From SZUA-448 sp045627185 (GTDB lineage: Bacteria; Bacillota; Clostridia; Lachnospirales; Lachnospiraceae): DNA of 64,000 nt. The position numbers and the translations under genes are program-made. Of the stretch, positions 51,033-59,692 are shown piece by piece. The stretch covers positions 1-64,000 of the forward strand of contig JAZQNE010000066.1 of the NCBI GenBank assembly GCA_045627185.1, read 5' to 3'. The first letter of the stretch is position 1; the number at the start of each line of letters is the position of its first letter. The notes beneath the pieces are model-generated. The model was not told the origin of the DNA. It ran no database searches and saw nothing but the letters and a program-made list of their open reading frames with translations.

Positions 51033-51072
51033 AAATTAAAGCGTCTTGTAGGTTAGATTAAAAGAAGATTAA
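51033..51072. promoter_or_regulatory. Candidate response-regulator box: 11-bp-spaced direct repeats
   Basis: AGATTAA at 51055-51061 and 51066-51072, 11 bp apart, and AAATTAA at 51033-51039, 22 bp before the first (minus strand TTAATCT). One helical turn spacing is typical of OmpR-family sites. They precede a promoter with a poor -35 but fair -10 (TATATT), as in activated promoters. Confidence 0.5.
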
Positions 51073-51106
51073 GAAACAACTTTTTTATCTTAAGAATAAG
51101 ACGCTT
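51037..51106 (-). terminator. Hairpin after copZ
   Basis: AAAGCGTCTT (51037-51046) and AAGACGCTTT (about 51097-51106) close a 70-nt structure, followed on the minus strand by AATTTTCTTTT. It overlaps the candidate response-regulator repeats; it may end the copper operon. Confidence 0.45.
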
Positions 51107-51143
51107 TTTAATGAAATCAGTTTTTTGTTCTCAGTTGAAAATA

Positions 51144-51326
51144 TCAGGGATGTGCGAAAAATCCAACATCCTCAAGGGCTTCAATAGCTTCCTCAGCCTT
51201 GTCTTCATCAACCTCAACGGTCTTATCTTCAAGTGAAACCACATGCTTGATTGCAGCTTCGTCAAGGGCTTTATTGATTCGTGCAACGCACTTCTCACAC
51301 ATCATATCCGGAACATTAAGTATCAT
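51144..51326 (-). CDS. copZ: Copper chaperone-like heavy-metal-associated domain protein
   Basis: 60 residues, a single HMA domain with the metal site M-M-C-E-K-C (Cys10 and Cys13) and the beta-alpha-beta-beta-alpha-beta pattern. It binds a metal ion, probably Cu(I), and hands it to the P-type ATPase encoded 44 bp upstream. It is slightly short and very acidic in the second half. GGAGGAG supports the ATG. Confidence 0.85.
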   Translation of the reverse strand: MILNVPDMMCEKCVARINKALDEAAIKHVVSLEDKTVEVDEDKAEEAIEALEDVGFFAHP

Positions 51327-51370
51327 TTTTTCTCCTCCTGTTTAATTTACATGCCGTCCGGCGAACCGCC

Positions 51371-53620
51371 TTACAGCTTTTTATTTTTTAGTCTCAGTGC
51401 ATTTGTTACAACACATACGGAACTGAGTGACATTGCAAAACCACCGATCATAGGGTTAAGCAGAATGCCCCACAAAGGATATAATACACCAGCAGCAAGC
51501 GGAAGTCCAAGGGAATTATAGAAAAATGCCCAAAAAAGATTCTGCTTGATTTTCTTTATTGTAAGACGGCTGAGATTAACGGCCCTCGGGATATCCGAAA
51601 GCCTGGATTTCATAAGAATGACATCGGCCGATTCTACCGCAATATCACTTCCGCCGCCGATTGCAACGCCAACATCGGCTTCTGCAAGCGCGGGCGCATC
51701 GTTAATGCCGTCACCGACCATCATTACACGGTTTCCTTCGTTCTGGAACGCGCGTACAACCTTTGCCTTTTCGTCAGGCATAACCTCTGATACGGCGTAA
51801 TCAGCGCCAACCCTCTCGCACACGGCATCTGCTGCGGATTTTCGGTCGCCCGTCAAAAGAACAACATGCATTCCCTGGCTTTTCAGTTCGGAAATGGCCT
51901 CTATGCTTTCTTCTTTAATTTCATCGGAAATACCGATTGCACCTGCGAACTCACCGTTAATTCTCATATAAATCGGCAGGGCGCCTTCTGTGTCAAGCAT
52001 TCTGCCAACCTGCTGTTCTTCCGTTGTCAGGCCTTCATCGGCAAAAAACTTGATGTTTCCTATCTTTACCGCAAGAATGTCACCGTTGTACTTAACCTCA
52101 GCTTCAATTCCAAGGCCCGTGTGATTCTTGAAACTCCTGACCGCGCAGTTTGCAGGCCCGCTCTGTGCCGCAACGATTATTGCTTTAGCAATGGGATGCG
52201 AACTTCCAAGTTCAGCCGCTGCCGCAATTGCAAGAAGGTCTGCGTCAGGAAGCGAAAGCGGGTGCTTAAGTGCCGGAACAACCTGCGTAACACGCGGTTC
52301 ACCGGATGTTACCGTTCCCGTTTTATCAAGAATGACAATATCTATTTTTTTCATCTGTTCAAGGGCTTCGCCGCTTCTTATAAGGATTCCGTTTGACGCA
52401 CCAAGGCCCGTTCCCACAAGGATTGCCGTAGGTGTTGCAAGTCCGAGTGCACACGGACAAGCTATTACAAGAACAGATACAAAAATGTTAACAACAAAAG
52501 AAAGGTCCTTGCCGGCAATCAGCCAGATAACCGCTGCCAGAACGGCAATTCCCATTACAGCCGGAACAAAAATTCCCGCCACACGGTCCGCAATCCGCGC
52601 TATGGGCGCTTTACGGCCCTGGGCTTCCTCCATCAGCGCTATGATTTTCGCAAGTGTAGTATCGGCACCAACCTTATTAACACGTACCACAAGTCCGCAG
52701 TCACCGTTGATTGATCCACCGGTAACCTTGTCTCCCGGTGCTTTATCCACAGGAATGCTCTCTCCTGTGAGCATAGCTTCATTAACCGCACCGGCACCGG
52801 AAAGAATTGTGCCGTCTGCGGGAATGCATTCTCCTGCTCCGACAAATATTCTGTCTCCGACAAAAAGATGCTCTACCGGAATTTCCTCAACCGTCTCGGA
52901 ATCGCCCGCGAACCGGTGTACCGTGGGCGGAACAAGTGCCATGAGCTTATTTATAGCCTCTTTTGTCTTGCCTTTACTGCGTGCCTCAAGGTATTTTCCG
53001 ACCATAATGAGTGTCAGAACAACAGCCGATGACTCAAAGTACAGGTTATGAACGGCATTTGCATCGGACGGAATCTTAATGAGCATTACAACACTGTAAA
53101 CAAATGCTGCAGTCGTGCCTATGGCAACAAGCGAATCCATGTTGGGGTTCAATTTGAACAGGGACTTAAAGCCGCGGAAATAGTACTTTCTTCCGCAGAC
53201 AAGAACAGGAATGGTAAGAAACAGTTGAATAAGGGCATAGACCAGCGGATTTGTGTCCGGACTTATTGCCTTTGGCAACGGGAATTTCAACATGTGTCCC
53301 ATAGAGATATACAGAAGCGGAACAGCAAAGCAAATGGCAATGATCAGCCGCAGGAAAAATCGCTCAAGTTCCTTTTCTTCTTTATCACGGTCTGCTTTGT
53401 CACTATCCTGCCAGGGTTTTGCGGTAAAGCCTGCTTTTTCTATTTTGGCGATGATTGTTGCGGGGGACTGGACGGTCTCATCATAAACAATACGAAGCTC
53501 ACCTGTTGCAAGATTTACTGCACTTTTTTCAACACCTTCCATGCGCCCGGTCACTCTTTCAACCGAGGAACTGCAGGCTGCACATGACATTCCGCCGATA
53601 TGATATCTTTCAGTAATCAT
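51371..53620 (-). CDS. copA: Copper-translocating P1B-type ATPase
   Basis: 749 residues. One N-terminal HMA domain (MSCAACSS, Cys13 and Cys16), eight membrane helices, CPC in the sixth helix region (ACPCALGLATPT), the phosphorylation site DKTGT, the HP motif GSSHPIAKA and the hinge MVGDGINDAPALAEADVG. CPC predicts Cu(I) or Ag(I) export. copZ follows after 44 bp. No CopY-type repressor adjoins and no CopY box (TACANNTGTA) was seen upstream, so its control is not evident. Confidence 0.95.
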   Translation of the reverse strand: MITERYHIGGMSCAACSSSVERVTGRMEGVEKSAVNLATGELRIVYDETVQSPATIIAKIEKAGFTAKPWQDSDKADRDKEEKELERFFLRLIIAICFAVPLLYISMGHMLKFPLPKAISPDTNPLVYALIQLFLTIPVLVCGRKYYFRGFKSLFKLNPNMDSLVAIGTTAAFVYSVVMLIKIPSDANAVHNLYFESSAVVLTLIMVGKYLEARSKGKTKEAINKLMALVPPTVHRFAGDSETVEEIPVEHLFVGDRIFVGAGECIPADGTILSGAGAVNEAMLTGESIPVDKAPGDKVTGGSINGDCGLVVRVNKVGADTTLAKIIALMEEAQGRKAPIARIADRVAGIFVPAVMGIAVLAAVIWLIAGKDLSFVVNIFVSVLVIACPCALGLATPTAILVGTGLGASNGILIRSGEALEQMKKIDIVILDKTGTVTSGEPRVTQVVPALKHPLSLPDADLLAIAAAAELGSSHPIAKAIIVAAQSGPANCAVRSFKNHTGLGIEAEVKYNGDILAVKIGNIKFFADEGLTTEEQQVGRMLDTEGALPIYMRINGEFAGAIGISDEIKEESIEAISELKSQGMHVVLLTGDRKSAADAVCERVGADYAVSEVMPDEKAKVVRAFQNEGNRVMMVGDGINDAPALAEADVGVAIGGGSDIAVESADVILMKSRLSDIPRAVNLSRLTIKKIKQNLFWAFFYNSLGLPLAAGVLYPLWGILLNPMIGGFAMSLSSVCVVTNALRLKNKKL

Positions 53621-53770
53621 TTTTCCCTCCGAATGGGGCTTGTAAGTAGCCGTTTAATATGATTTCTTCCGAAGAATATAATACACCGTATTAATTGATA
53701 TATCGACATTTTCTTAGGAAAAACCAGTCTTTTCGCAAGAAAAAAAGAAAATTTATCCGCTTCCGATTTG

Positions 53771-53798
53771 TTGACTTTTTCAGGAAAAAGGGTATAAT
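53771..53798 (+). promoter_or_regulatory. Promoter of the HD-GYP gene
   Basis: -35 TTGACT (53771-53776), 16-bp spacer, -10 TATAAT (53793-53798), about 60 bp before the ATG at 53862. Confidence 0.8.
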
Positions 53799-53861
53799 AT
53801 AACTACAATCACTTTATTCAAATAAACATTTGTCAGACAATAATGTATTGGGAGAGGGACT

Positions 53862-54944
53862 ATGAAAACCGTTAAGCTTTTTACAAATCAGGTTACACCG
53901 GGCATGGTTGTTGCTGAAGATATTTATACTTACAACAATCAACTGCTCGTTCCGGCAGGAACAGAAATTGATGACAGACTCATCACACGAATGAAATTCT
54001 ATTCAATCAATGCCGTTTCAATCCGCATTGATACTGATTCACCCGCTTCCGGCGCGCCTTCTAAAAAGGAAGTCGGAAATTCGGATATTGTTAAGAACAC
54101 ACCGGAATTCCAGTATTACAAAACAGCAATGCCCAATTCCGTTGGTTCTCTTAAGAAAGAATTTGTTTCCATCGCAACCGGCAACAACGTTGACACAGGC
54201 GCGCTTCTTTCAAGTGTTCAGGGCATGCTCCAGCAGTCCCGAAACGGTATCCATGTTTTTGACATGATTCACTGTCTGCGTGATTTCAGTGATGAAATCT
54301 ACGCTCACAGCCTTAATGTAGCTCTTATCTGCTACGTTCTTGGAAACTGGCTCGGTTATTCCCGTCAGGACCTTGACATCCTTACTCTCAGCGGTCTGCT
54401 TCATGATATCGGCAAAACCACTATTTCGGAAGAAATTCTGAACAAGCCTTCCTCCCTTAATGAAGAAGAACTTTCAGCCGTAAAAACACATTCCGTTCGC
54501 GGATATGATATGCTTCGTACAAAGAACATTGATAACCGTATCAAGCTTTCAGCCATGATGCATCATGAGCGCTGCAACGGTACCGGTTATCCCATGGGCC
54601 TGAAGGGTGACCAGATTGAACCCTTCGCAAAGATTGTTGCAATTGCCGATGTTTATGAGGCAATGACATCTGCACGTCCTTACCGTGGAGCAATCTGTCC
54701 GTTTGACGTTATTCATCTGTTTGAATCAGAAGGCCTGTCTTCATTTGATACACACTTCCTTATGTGCTTCCTTGAGCACCTGAACCTGACCTACATCAAC
54801 AGCAATGTCAAGCTGAGTGACGGCTCGGAAGGCAAGATTGTCATGATGAACAGATTCGCGCTTTCACGTCCCATTGTAAAGGTTGGCAGAAAGTACGTTG
54901 ACCTTTCAACAGAAACAAATATTCAGATTGAATCATTAAACTAA
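53862..54944 (+). CDS. HD-GYP domain protein, probable cyclic-di-GMP phosphodiesterase
   Basis: 360 residues. N-terminal DUF3391-like region (residues 1-60, VTPGMVVAEDIYTYNNQLLV), a linker, then the HD-GYP domain with HD at 181-182 (LLHDIGK) and HHERCNGTGYP at 234-244. In place of the usual D in '.DG.GYP' there is an Asn, a small change of the signature. HD-GYP enzymes hydrolyse c-di-GMP and control the switch between motility and attachment, which suits a motile bacterium with surface adhesins. No GGDEF gene is in the window. Confidence 0.92.
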   Translation: MKTVKLFTNQVTPGMVVAEDIYTYNNQLLVPAGTEIDDRLITRMKFYSINAVSIRIDTDSPASGAPSKKEVGNSDIVKNTPEFQYYKTAMPNSVGSLKKEFVSIATGNNVDTGALLSSVQGMLQQSRNGIHVFDMIHCLRDFSDEIYAHSLNVALICYVLGNWLGYSRQDLDILTLSGLLHDIGKTTISEEILNKPSSLNEEELSAVKTHSVRGYDMLRTKNIDNRIKLSAMMHHERCNGTGYPMGLKGDQIEPFAKIVAIADVYEAMTSARPYRGAICPFDVIHLFESEGLSSFDTHFLMCFLEHLNLTYINSNVKLSDGSEGKIVMMNRFALSRPIVKVGRKYVDLSTETNIQIESLN

Positions 54945-54956
54945 AGCAGGAAAGAA

Positions 54957-54984
54957 AAGTGCAGGTCCGGTGGGACCTGCACTT
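54957..54984 (+). terminator. Terminator of the HD-GYP gene
   Basis: 12-bp perfect stem (54957-54968 with 54973-54984), GGTG loop, then TTTTCATTTTTTT. Confidence 0.9.
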
Positions 54985-55037
54985 TTTTCATTTTTTTATC
55001 TGTTGACTCACCCATTGACTCAGCCAACCCCGTTGGC

Positions 55038-58000
55038 TTATTTTGTTTTGCCTAAGTTCTTATTCTTCTTTACAATTACAACTGTGCAAACAGTTGCACA
55101 AGTTAAGATTATAGCACATACAAGGATGAGTAAGAGGCTGCCCTGTCCAAAGATACTTGCAACAGCAGTTGTTCCGCCGTATACACATCCGGTAAGGTTA
55201 TAAGTACAGCTTTTTTCTTTAACTGCAGTTATCTGATCCACATCATTTGAAGAAGTGATTGCTCCGTAGTTCTTACAGTAGCTCAGGTCAATTGTTTTGG
55301 CCTTATTTACTTTACCGAAAATTCCGCTGCCATAGTACTTAGCGTTTACATTGCCTTTGTTGACACAGTTCTTCGCGCTGTGATTTACAACTCTTTCATA
55401 AGAATTGTTGTATACATATGCTGCAATGCCGGATGCGTAACCAACCTTGTTCGAAGTAATATCGCCTTCATTTACACAGTCATCCAACGTCAGTGATCCG
55501 TTGAGTGAGTCGGCAATGATACCGGCCGCATACGTTCCGTAAACATCTCCTGAATTGTAATTACGGGACAGATCAATATCGTAACTTAAATTGTATCCGA
55601 TAATACCGGCGCTGTCTCCGGCCTTTTCCTTGTTTTCGGTATTAATATTTCCGGTATTTCTGTTATCGGTAACGTAAGCTTTGACCCTTGAATAGTTGTA
55701 AGCAATTATACCGCCTGCAGCTCCTGCGCTAATGACTGCGCTGTTTTCACAGTTTGTTATCTTTATGGTAGGCTCGAAATATGCCCATCCGATTATTCCT
55801 GCTCCAACGCTTTCGTTTTTAATCTTTCCGGAGTTGCTGCATCCGTTAACAGTTAATGTTCCGCCTTCAACATGGCCAACAATACCTGCTCCTATGTATG
55901 AGCTCATTTCTCCGGTATTTCTGCAATTTTCGATTAAACCGCCGTTATTTACATATGCTACAATACCGCCTGTTCTTACTGCTCTGTCGGTTGTTGAAGC
56001 GCTGATAAATGCATTGTTTGTACAGTTCTTTATCAGGTAAACGCCGTTTGTGTAACCAACCAGACCGCCTACGTTTTTCTTTCCGCTCAGGGTACCGCTT
56101 TTAACGTAAACATTATCGATTACAATGGGCTTTGAAGTGATATTCTTCACTATTTTGGCTGCAAGCGTTCCTGCATTCGATGCTGAAGCAGCATTGATGT
56201 TCACATTTTCAAATGTCAGATTACAAATAGTTGCTCCCGATCCGATTGTTCTGAACAGGCCTGCACCGTATGCATCTCCCGTATCGTTCAGATTCTTAAT
56301 GGTATGACCGTTTCCGTTGAAGGTTCCCATAAAGCCTTTCTGACTGCTCTCTTCAGTCAGGCCGGCCCAGAGTGCGCTATATGTACAGTCGCTTAAGTCA
56401 AGGTCACAGTTAAGATTAATTTCTGTATTGTAATATGTGTTTCCTGCTCCAACAGAAAGGATAAAGGATTCAAAATCAAGTTCATTGTTGATTTCTACGT
56501 GAGCCGGTCTGAAGAAGTAGAAAGTACACATATTTTCAAAGCAGTTTGCCGATCTCACACTGTCATACCCGTAGTACTGGTAGTCTTCATACTGAGGAAG
56601 CGGTGAGTAAAGGCTTCCGCCTGACAAATAGTATCCGTTCTTTACGTTGCTGTCATAACCGCTTACGCGGAAATCAGCCGTCTTACCGTCAGTTACGGTT
56701 ACAGTTGATTTGTAAACGAAAAGGTCAGGACCTGTGCCCTTCTTGTACGATGTTGTCTCGCAATCATGTACGGGCGTTCCGATTTCAAAACCGTAATCTC
56801 TTAAAATATCAAGGAATGATTTTTCGGTTGTTGATTTTGTGTTTCCGGAAGAAAGATCAACATATACACCGTTTGCATTTTGGATAATATGTTCAACAAG
56901 TTTCTGAACTTCATCGCCGGAAAGAGCCGAATCCAAATATGCGTTCAGGCTGTTATTTGCGTAAACCGCATTTGCAGTGCCTTCCGTAACCTCAAGGCTT
57001 GAATTGTATGGATATATGCATGTATCTAACGTGAAAAACGTAACCTGGATGTCATTATTTACAAGCTTACAGTCTCTAATGTAGTCAAACCAGTGACTTG
57101 CAACCATTTCATTGTATTTGGAAGAAAGACTGTCTGTTTCTCCGAAATACTGATTATGGCGTGTCCATAAACTTGCGTCTCCGTCAGAAACAAGGTTTTT
57201 CCAGTTCTGAAGGCTTGCAATGTCCTTATAATTGGACTTAAGACCGTATTCTACAAGAGCTGCAACGTACTTATCGTAATTTTCAGAGTTGGGATTGCTT
57301 GCTGCAAGAACTTCATCATAATGTTCAGCAACATATACTTTACATTTTGCTACGATGATAAGCATCTTATATGCAGATGATAATGTTCCTGATACCTGAT
57401 TGAGGTAATTTACAATTCTCATGGCAGCTTCACCGCCAAGAACGGAATTGTTGCAGCTTGCAAGGTATACTGTCTCATAAAGATTTCTTGCATTTCCAAG
57501 AGTAATCTGGCTGCCGTCCAGGTACTTTGAAAGCGTCATAACCATGTTTACGTAATCATCGGTTGCATTGCTGTTAAATGTCTCAATAGACTCTGCAATG
57601 GTAAGTGTCTTATAAAGGTCTGATGTATATAAAGCAGGCGCTCTTTCAATATTGTTCAGGTCATTCTCATAAAGGAGGGCCATGTCGCGATACATTCTTT
57701 CAGTGATATAAGCAACAGATGTAAGTTTGGTGTTGAAGCTATCAAGTGTGATTCCGAATCTTGACTCAAACATTTCGCTTAACAGGATTTGTGTTGACTG
57801 ATCAAGTTTATTTGACAGATCCTTGATATTCTGCTGAATATCTCTTAATTCAGTCTGCATTGCATCAAGCTTGCCATTGATTTCATCAAGTGTTTCTTTG
57901 ATTTCATCAAGCTTTTCATTAATCATCCCTAGCTGGCTGAGTATAGCGCCGTTCCCTTTAATTCCAAGCACTTCACCAAGTACCGGTGAAAGGAGGGGTG

Positions 58001-58169
58001 TAATAAATGCACCGCCGGGAATTGTTGAAATACCTTTTTCAATTAATCCCTTTGCCGCAATCTTGACGGTTCCTTCCGATATGGCATAGGTTTTAACCGG
58101 ACGCGCGGTCGCGAAAAGCGAACCGATAAGAACCAGTGATAAAAAAAGACTGACAATACGTTTTTTCAT
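55038..58169 (-). CDS. GLUG-repeat surface protein with a helical N-terminus
   Basis: 1043 residues. Signal peptide (residues 1-28), a coiled coil at about 78-125 (heptads such as INEKLDEIKETLDEINGKLD), then a helical region to about 430, a beta region, and about 590-960 of repeats in the GLUG style (VGGLVGYTNG, AGIVGHVEGG, AGIIGWAYF, GGIIAYNYS, AGIIGYNLS, each about 40 residues). It ends in one membrane helix (about 1010-1033, LLLILVCAIILTCATVCTVVIV) and a Lys-rich tail, without LPXTG. GLUG repeats form a right-handed beta-helix seen in adhesins and proteases. The helical N-terminus resembles that of helical pore-forming proteins only loosely. Confidence 0.82.
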   Translation of the reverse strand: MKKRIVSLFLSLVLIGSLFATARPVKTYAISEGTVKIAAKGLIEKGISTIPGGAFITPLLSPVLGEVLGIKGNGAILSQLGMINEKLDEIKETLDEINGKLDAMQTELRDIQQNIKDLSNKLDQSTQILLSEMFESRFGITLDSFNTKLTSVAYITERMYRDMALLYENDLNNIERAPALYTSDLYKTLTIAESIETFNSNATDDYVNMVMTLSKYLDGSQITLGNARNLYETVYLASCNNSVLGGEAAMRIVNYLNQVSGTLSSAYKMLIIVAKCKVYVAEHYDEVLAASNPNSENYDKYVAALVEYGLKSNYKDIASLQNWKNLVSDGDASLWTRHNQYFGETDSLSSKYNEMVASHWFDYIRDCKLVNNDIQVTFFTLDTCIYPYNSSLEVTEGTANAVYANNSLNAYLDSALSGDEVQKLVEHIIQNANGVYVDLSSGNTKSTTEKSFLDILRDYGFEIGTPVHDCETTSYKKGTGPDLFVYKSTVTVTDGKTADFRVSGYDSNVKNGYYLSGGSLYSPLPQYEDYQYYGYDSVRSANCFENMCTFYFFRPAHVEINNELDFESFILSVGAGNTYYNTEINLNCDLDLSDCTYSALWAGLTEESSQKGFMGTFNGNGHTIKNLNDTGDAYGAGLFRTIGSGATICNLTFENVNINAASASNAGTLAAKIVKNITSKPIVIDNVYVKSGTLSGKKNVGGLVGYTNGVYLIKNCTNNAFISASTTDRAVRTGGIVAYVNNGGLIENCRNTGEMSSYIGAGIVGHVEGGTLTVNGCSNSGKIKNESVGAGIIGWAYFEPTIKITNCENSAVISAGAAGGIIAYNYSRVKAYVTDNRNTGNINTENKEKAGDSAGIIGYNLSYDIDLSRNYNSGDVYGTYAAGIIADSLNGSLTLDDCVNEGDITSNKVGYASGIAAYVYNNSYERVVNHSAKNCVNKGNVNAKYYGSGIFGKVNKAKTIDLSYCKNYGAITSSNDVDQITAVKEKSCTYNLTGCVYGGTTAVASIFGQGSLLLILVCAIILTCATVCTVVIVKKNKNLGKTK

Positions 58170-58203
58170 GTTTTTTCCTCTTTCTTAACTTTATGAATCG
58201 CAT

Positions 58204-58226
58204 CACCTCAATCATCTCCTGAGGTG
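58204..58226 (+). terminator. Plus-strand hairpin with T-run in front of the GLUG gene
   Basis: 7-bp stem CACCTCA / TGAGGTG, 9-nt loop, then seven T on the plus strand, where no gene ends. On the minus strand it is a leader hairpin without a T-run. Confidence 0.5.
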
Positions 58227-58245
58227 TTTTTTTCTTTTCAATTAT

Positions 58246-58893
58246 TTATACGGATGAGTTTTCAAGGTGGCTACTTCTTTTTTTATTTATTGTTAAAAGA
58301 AGAGGAATATAAGTTGCAATCGGAAGAATTATGCCTATTATCGGATATTCCGACTGCACCATGATGTTGTAAATCGAATGATAAATCACAGCTACCGAAA
58401 GTACTGCAACCGTACCAGTATAAGTAAGCTTTCTGTCCGCACTTACAAATGTCATTGAATAACCTACAGCCAGTGTGCTGACACCATGCAGCATTCCTGC
58501 CCCAAAGCCGCGTATAATCACTGTTTCAATTGAGATAACGGAGCCCGAATCAAAGAGCAGGCAGATGTTTTCCATTGTTGCAAACCCAACACCTACGGCA
58601 ACAGCGCATGAAAGCAGCAGTTCCTTATTAGGCTTAAACAGCAGCGCAACAAATATAATGGGAACAGCCTTTAATATTTCTTCAACAATGGGGGTAATAT
58701 TTACCGTAAGGAATCTCATGGACAATTTGGTTCCGTTCAGGATCAGGCCATTGATTTCTCCGGCAAAAAGACACATGAAAACTCCGGTCAGCAAAGCACC
58801 AAGGATTGCCCGTGAACGGCCCCTTAAAATAAAAAGCATCATGGAAAGCGGAGCCGCAAGGCAAATAAACAGCATCAAATGTGAGTTTCCCAT
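58246..58893 (-). CDS. PrsW-like intramembrane metalloprotease
   Basis: 215 residues, seven or eight helices. The family motifs are present: E71-E72-x-x-K75 (TPIVEEILK), FATMEN near 103-108, and His residues near 135 (LHGVS) and 172 (YHSIYN). PrsW cleaves the anti-sigma factor RsiW in Bacillus; relatives act on other membrane proteins. It overlaps the upstream membrane protein gene by 19 bp and is followed by the GLUG surface protein gene. The substrate may be a neighbour or an anti-sigma factor elsewhere. Confidence 0.85.
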   Translation of the reverse strand: MGNSHLMLFICLAAPLSMMLFILRGRSRAILGALLTGVFMCLFAGEINGLILNGTKLSMRFLTVNITPIVEEILKAVPIIFVALLFKPNKELLLSCAVAVGVGFATMENICLLFDSGSVISIETVIIRGFGAGMLHGVSTLAVGYSMTFVSADRKLTYTGTVAVLSVAVIYHSIYNIMVQSEYPIIGIILPIATYIPLLLTINKKRSSHLENSSV

Positions 58894-59543
58894 TTCGAAG
58901 CCTCCTTTCTGCAGAGAACAACCAGAACAAAAAGCATTCCGGCAATAACAAGATCATACAAGCTCATCAGTTTTTCAGGGATGTACAGGTATGCAATCGG
59001 ATAAAGGTAATTTATTGTATAAAAAGCAAGTAACAGAATTTCTATGGCCTTTGCAGTTCTCAGCGCGCCTTTTGCATTCCAAAGAAGAAGCAGATGCAAA
59101 AGACTGAAATACGACCCGACCAATGCAGGCGAAATACTTACAAGACCGACTGCAATAACCGCTGCCGGTTCCTGTTGTACGGGTGAAAAAACAAAACATC
59201 CGTACAATGCAAGAAGAACGACCGGAGCAGCAAATGCAATGATTTTAGCTCTTCTGTTCTTATCTTCGGGTTTGTTTTTGTCAGTTTCCTGCGCTCCCGC
59301 TGACAACAAAAAGCAGAGACATCCGAAAAAGCCGAACAGGCGAACCGTTACAAGTCCGTCCTGAACACCGTTCCCAAGCAGATAATTCACAATAACCCAC
59401 AGTTCCTCAAGCATGTAGCAGCCTGACGCATAAACGTAAAGTCTGAAAATCCGGGGGATTTCAATTTGAAAAAGTTTGAGCGAGCCATAAATGAATGCAG
59501 TCATCGAAACAGCAAAAGCCAGAAGTTCACACGTTGTAATCAA
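58875..59543 (-). CDS. Polytopic membrane protein paired with the PrsW-like protease
   Basis: 222 residues, six or seven hydrophobic helices, no catalytic motif. The start is TTG at 59543 with GGACGG/GGAA upstream; a later ATG at residue 14 is the alternative. The stop lies 19 bp inside the protease gene, showing tight coupling, so it is probably a partner or regulator. I do not recognise the family. Confidence 0.7.
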   Translation of the reverse strand: MITTCELLAFAVSMTAFIYGSLKLFQIEIPRIFRLYVYASGCYMLEELWVIVNYLLGNGVQDGLVTVRLFGFFGCLCFLLSAGAQETDKNKPEDKNRRAKIIAFAAPVVLLALYGCFVFSPVQQEPAAVIAVGLVSISPALVGSYFSLLHLLLLWNAKGALRTAKAIEILLLAFYTINYLYPIAYLYIPEKLMSLYDLVIAGMLFVLVVLCRKEASKWETHI

Positions 59544-59638
59544 GTCTTTTCCGTCCTTTCTTCTCTAAATATTTTTTATATATCTTTATTTTTTTTACGA
59601 TGAAACCCGCCACATGGCTACTTTTTCGCAAAAAAAAA

Positions 59639-59670
59639 CGTGTAAAAAATGAATCATCATTTTTTACACG
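59639..59670 (-). terminator. Terminator of murA
   Basis: 14-bp perfect stem (59639-59652 with 59657-59670), 4-nt loop, nine T on the minus strand, 22 bp after the murA stop. Confidence 0.92.
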
Positions 59671-59692
59671 TAAAAATATTTATGTGAGTCAA

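Noticed and set aside
52128..53051. 307-codon plus-strand frame within copA
   Set aside because: Antisense shadow of copA, with composition set by codon use of the opposite strand; no ribosome binding site or motif.
51327..53760. CopY-type repressor box for the copper genes
   Set aside because: No TACANNTGTA palindrome was found upstream of copA or between copA and copZ.
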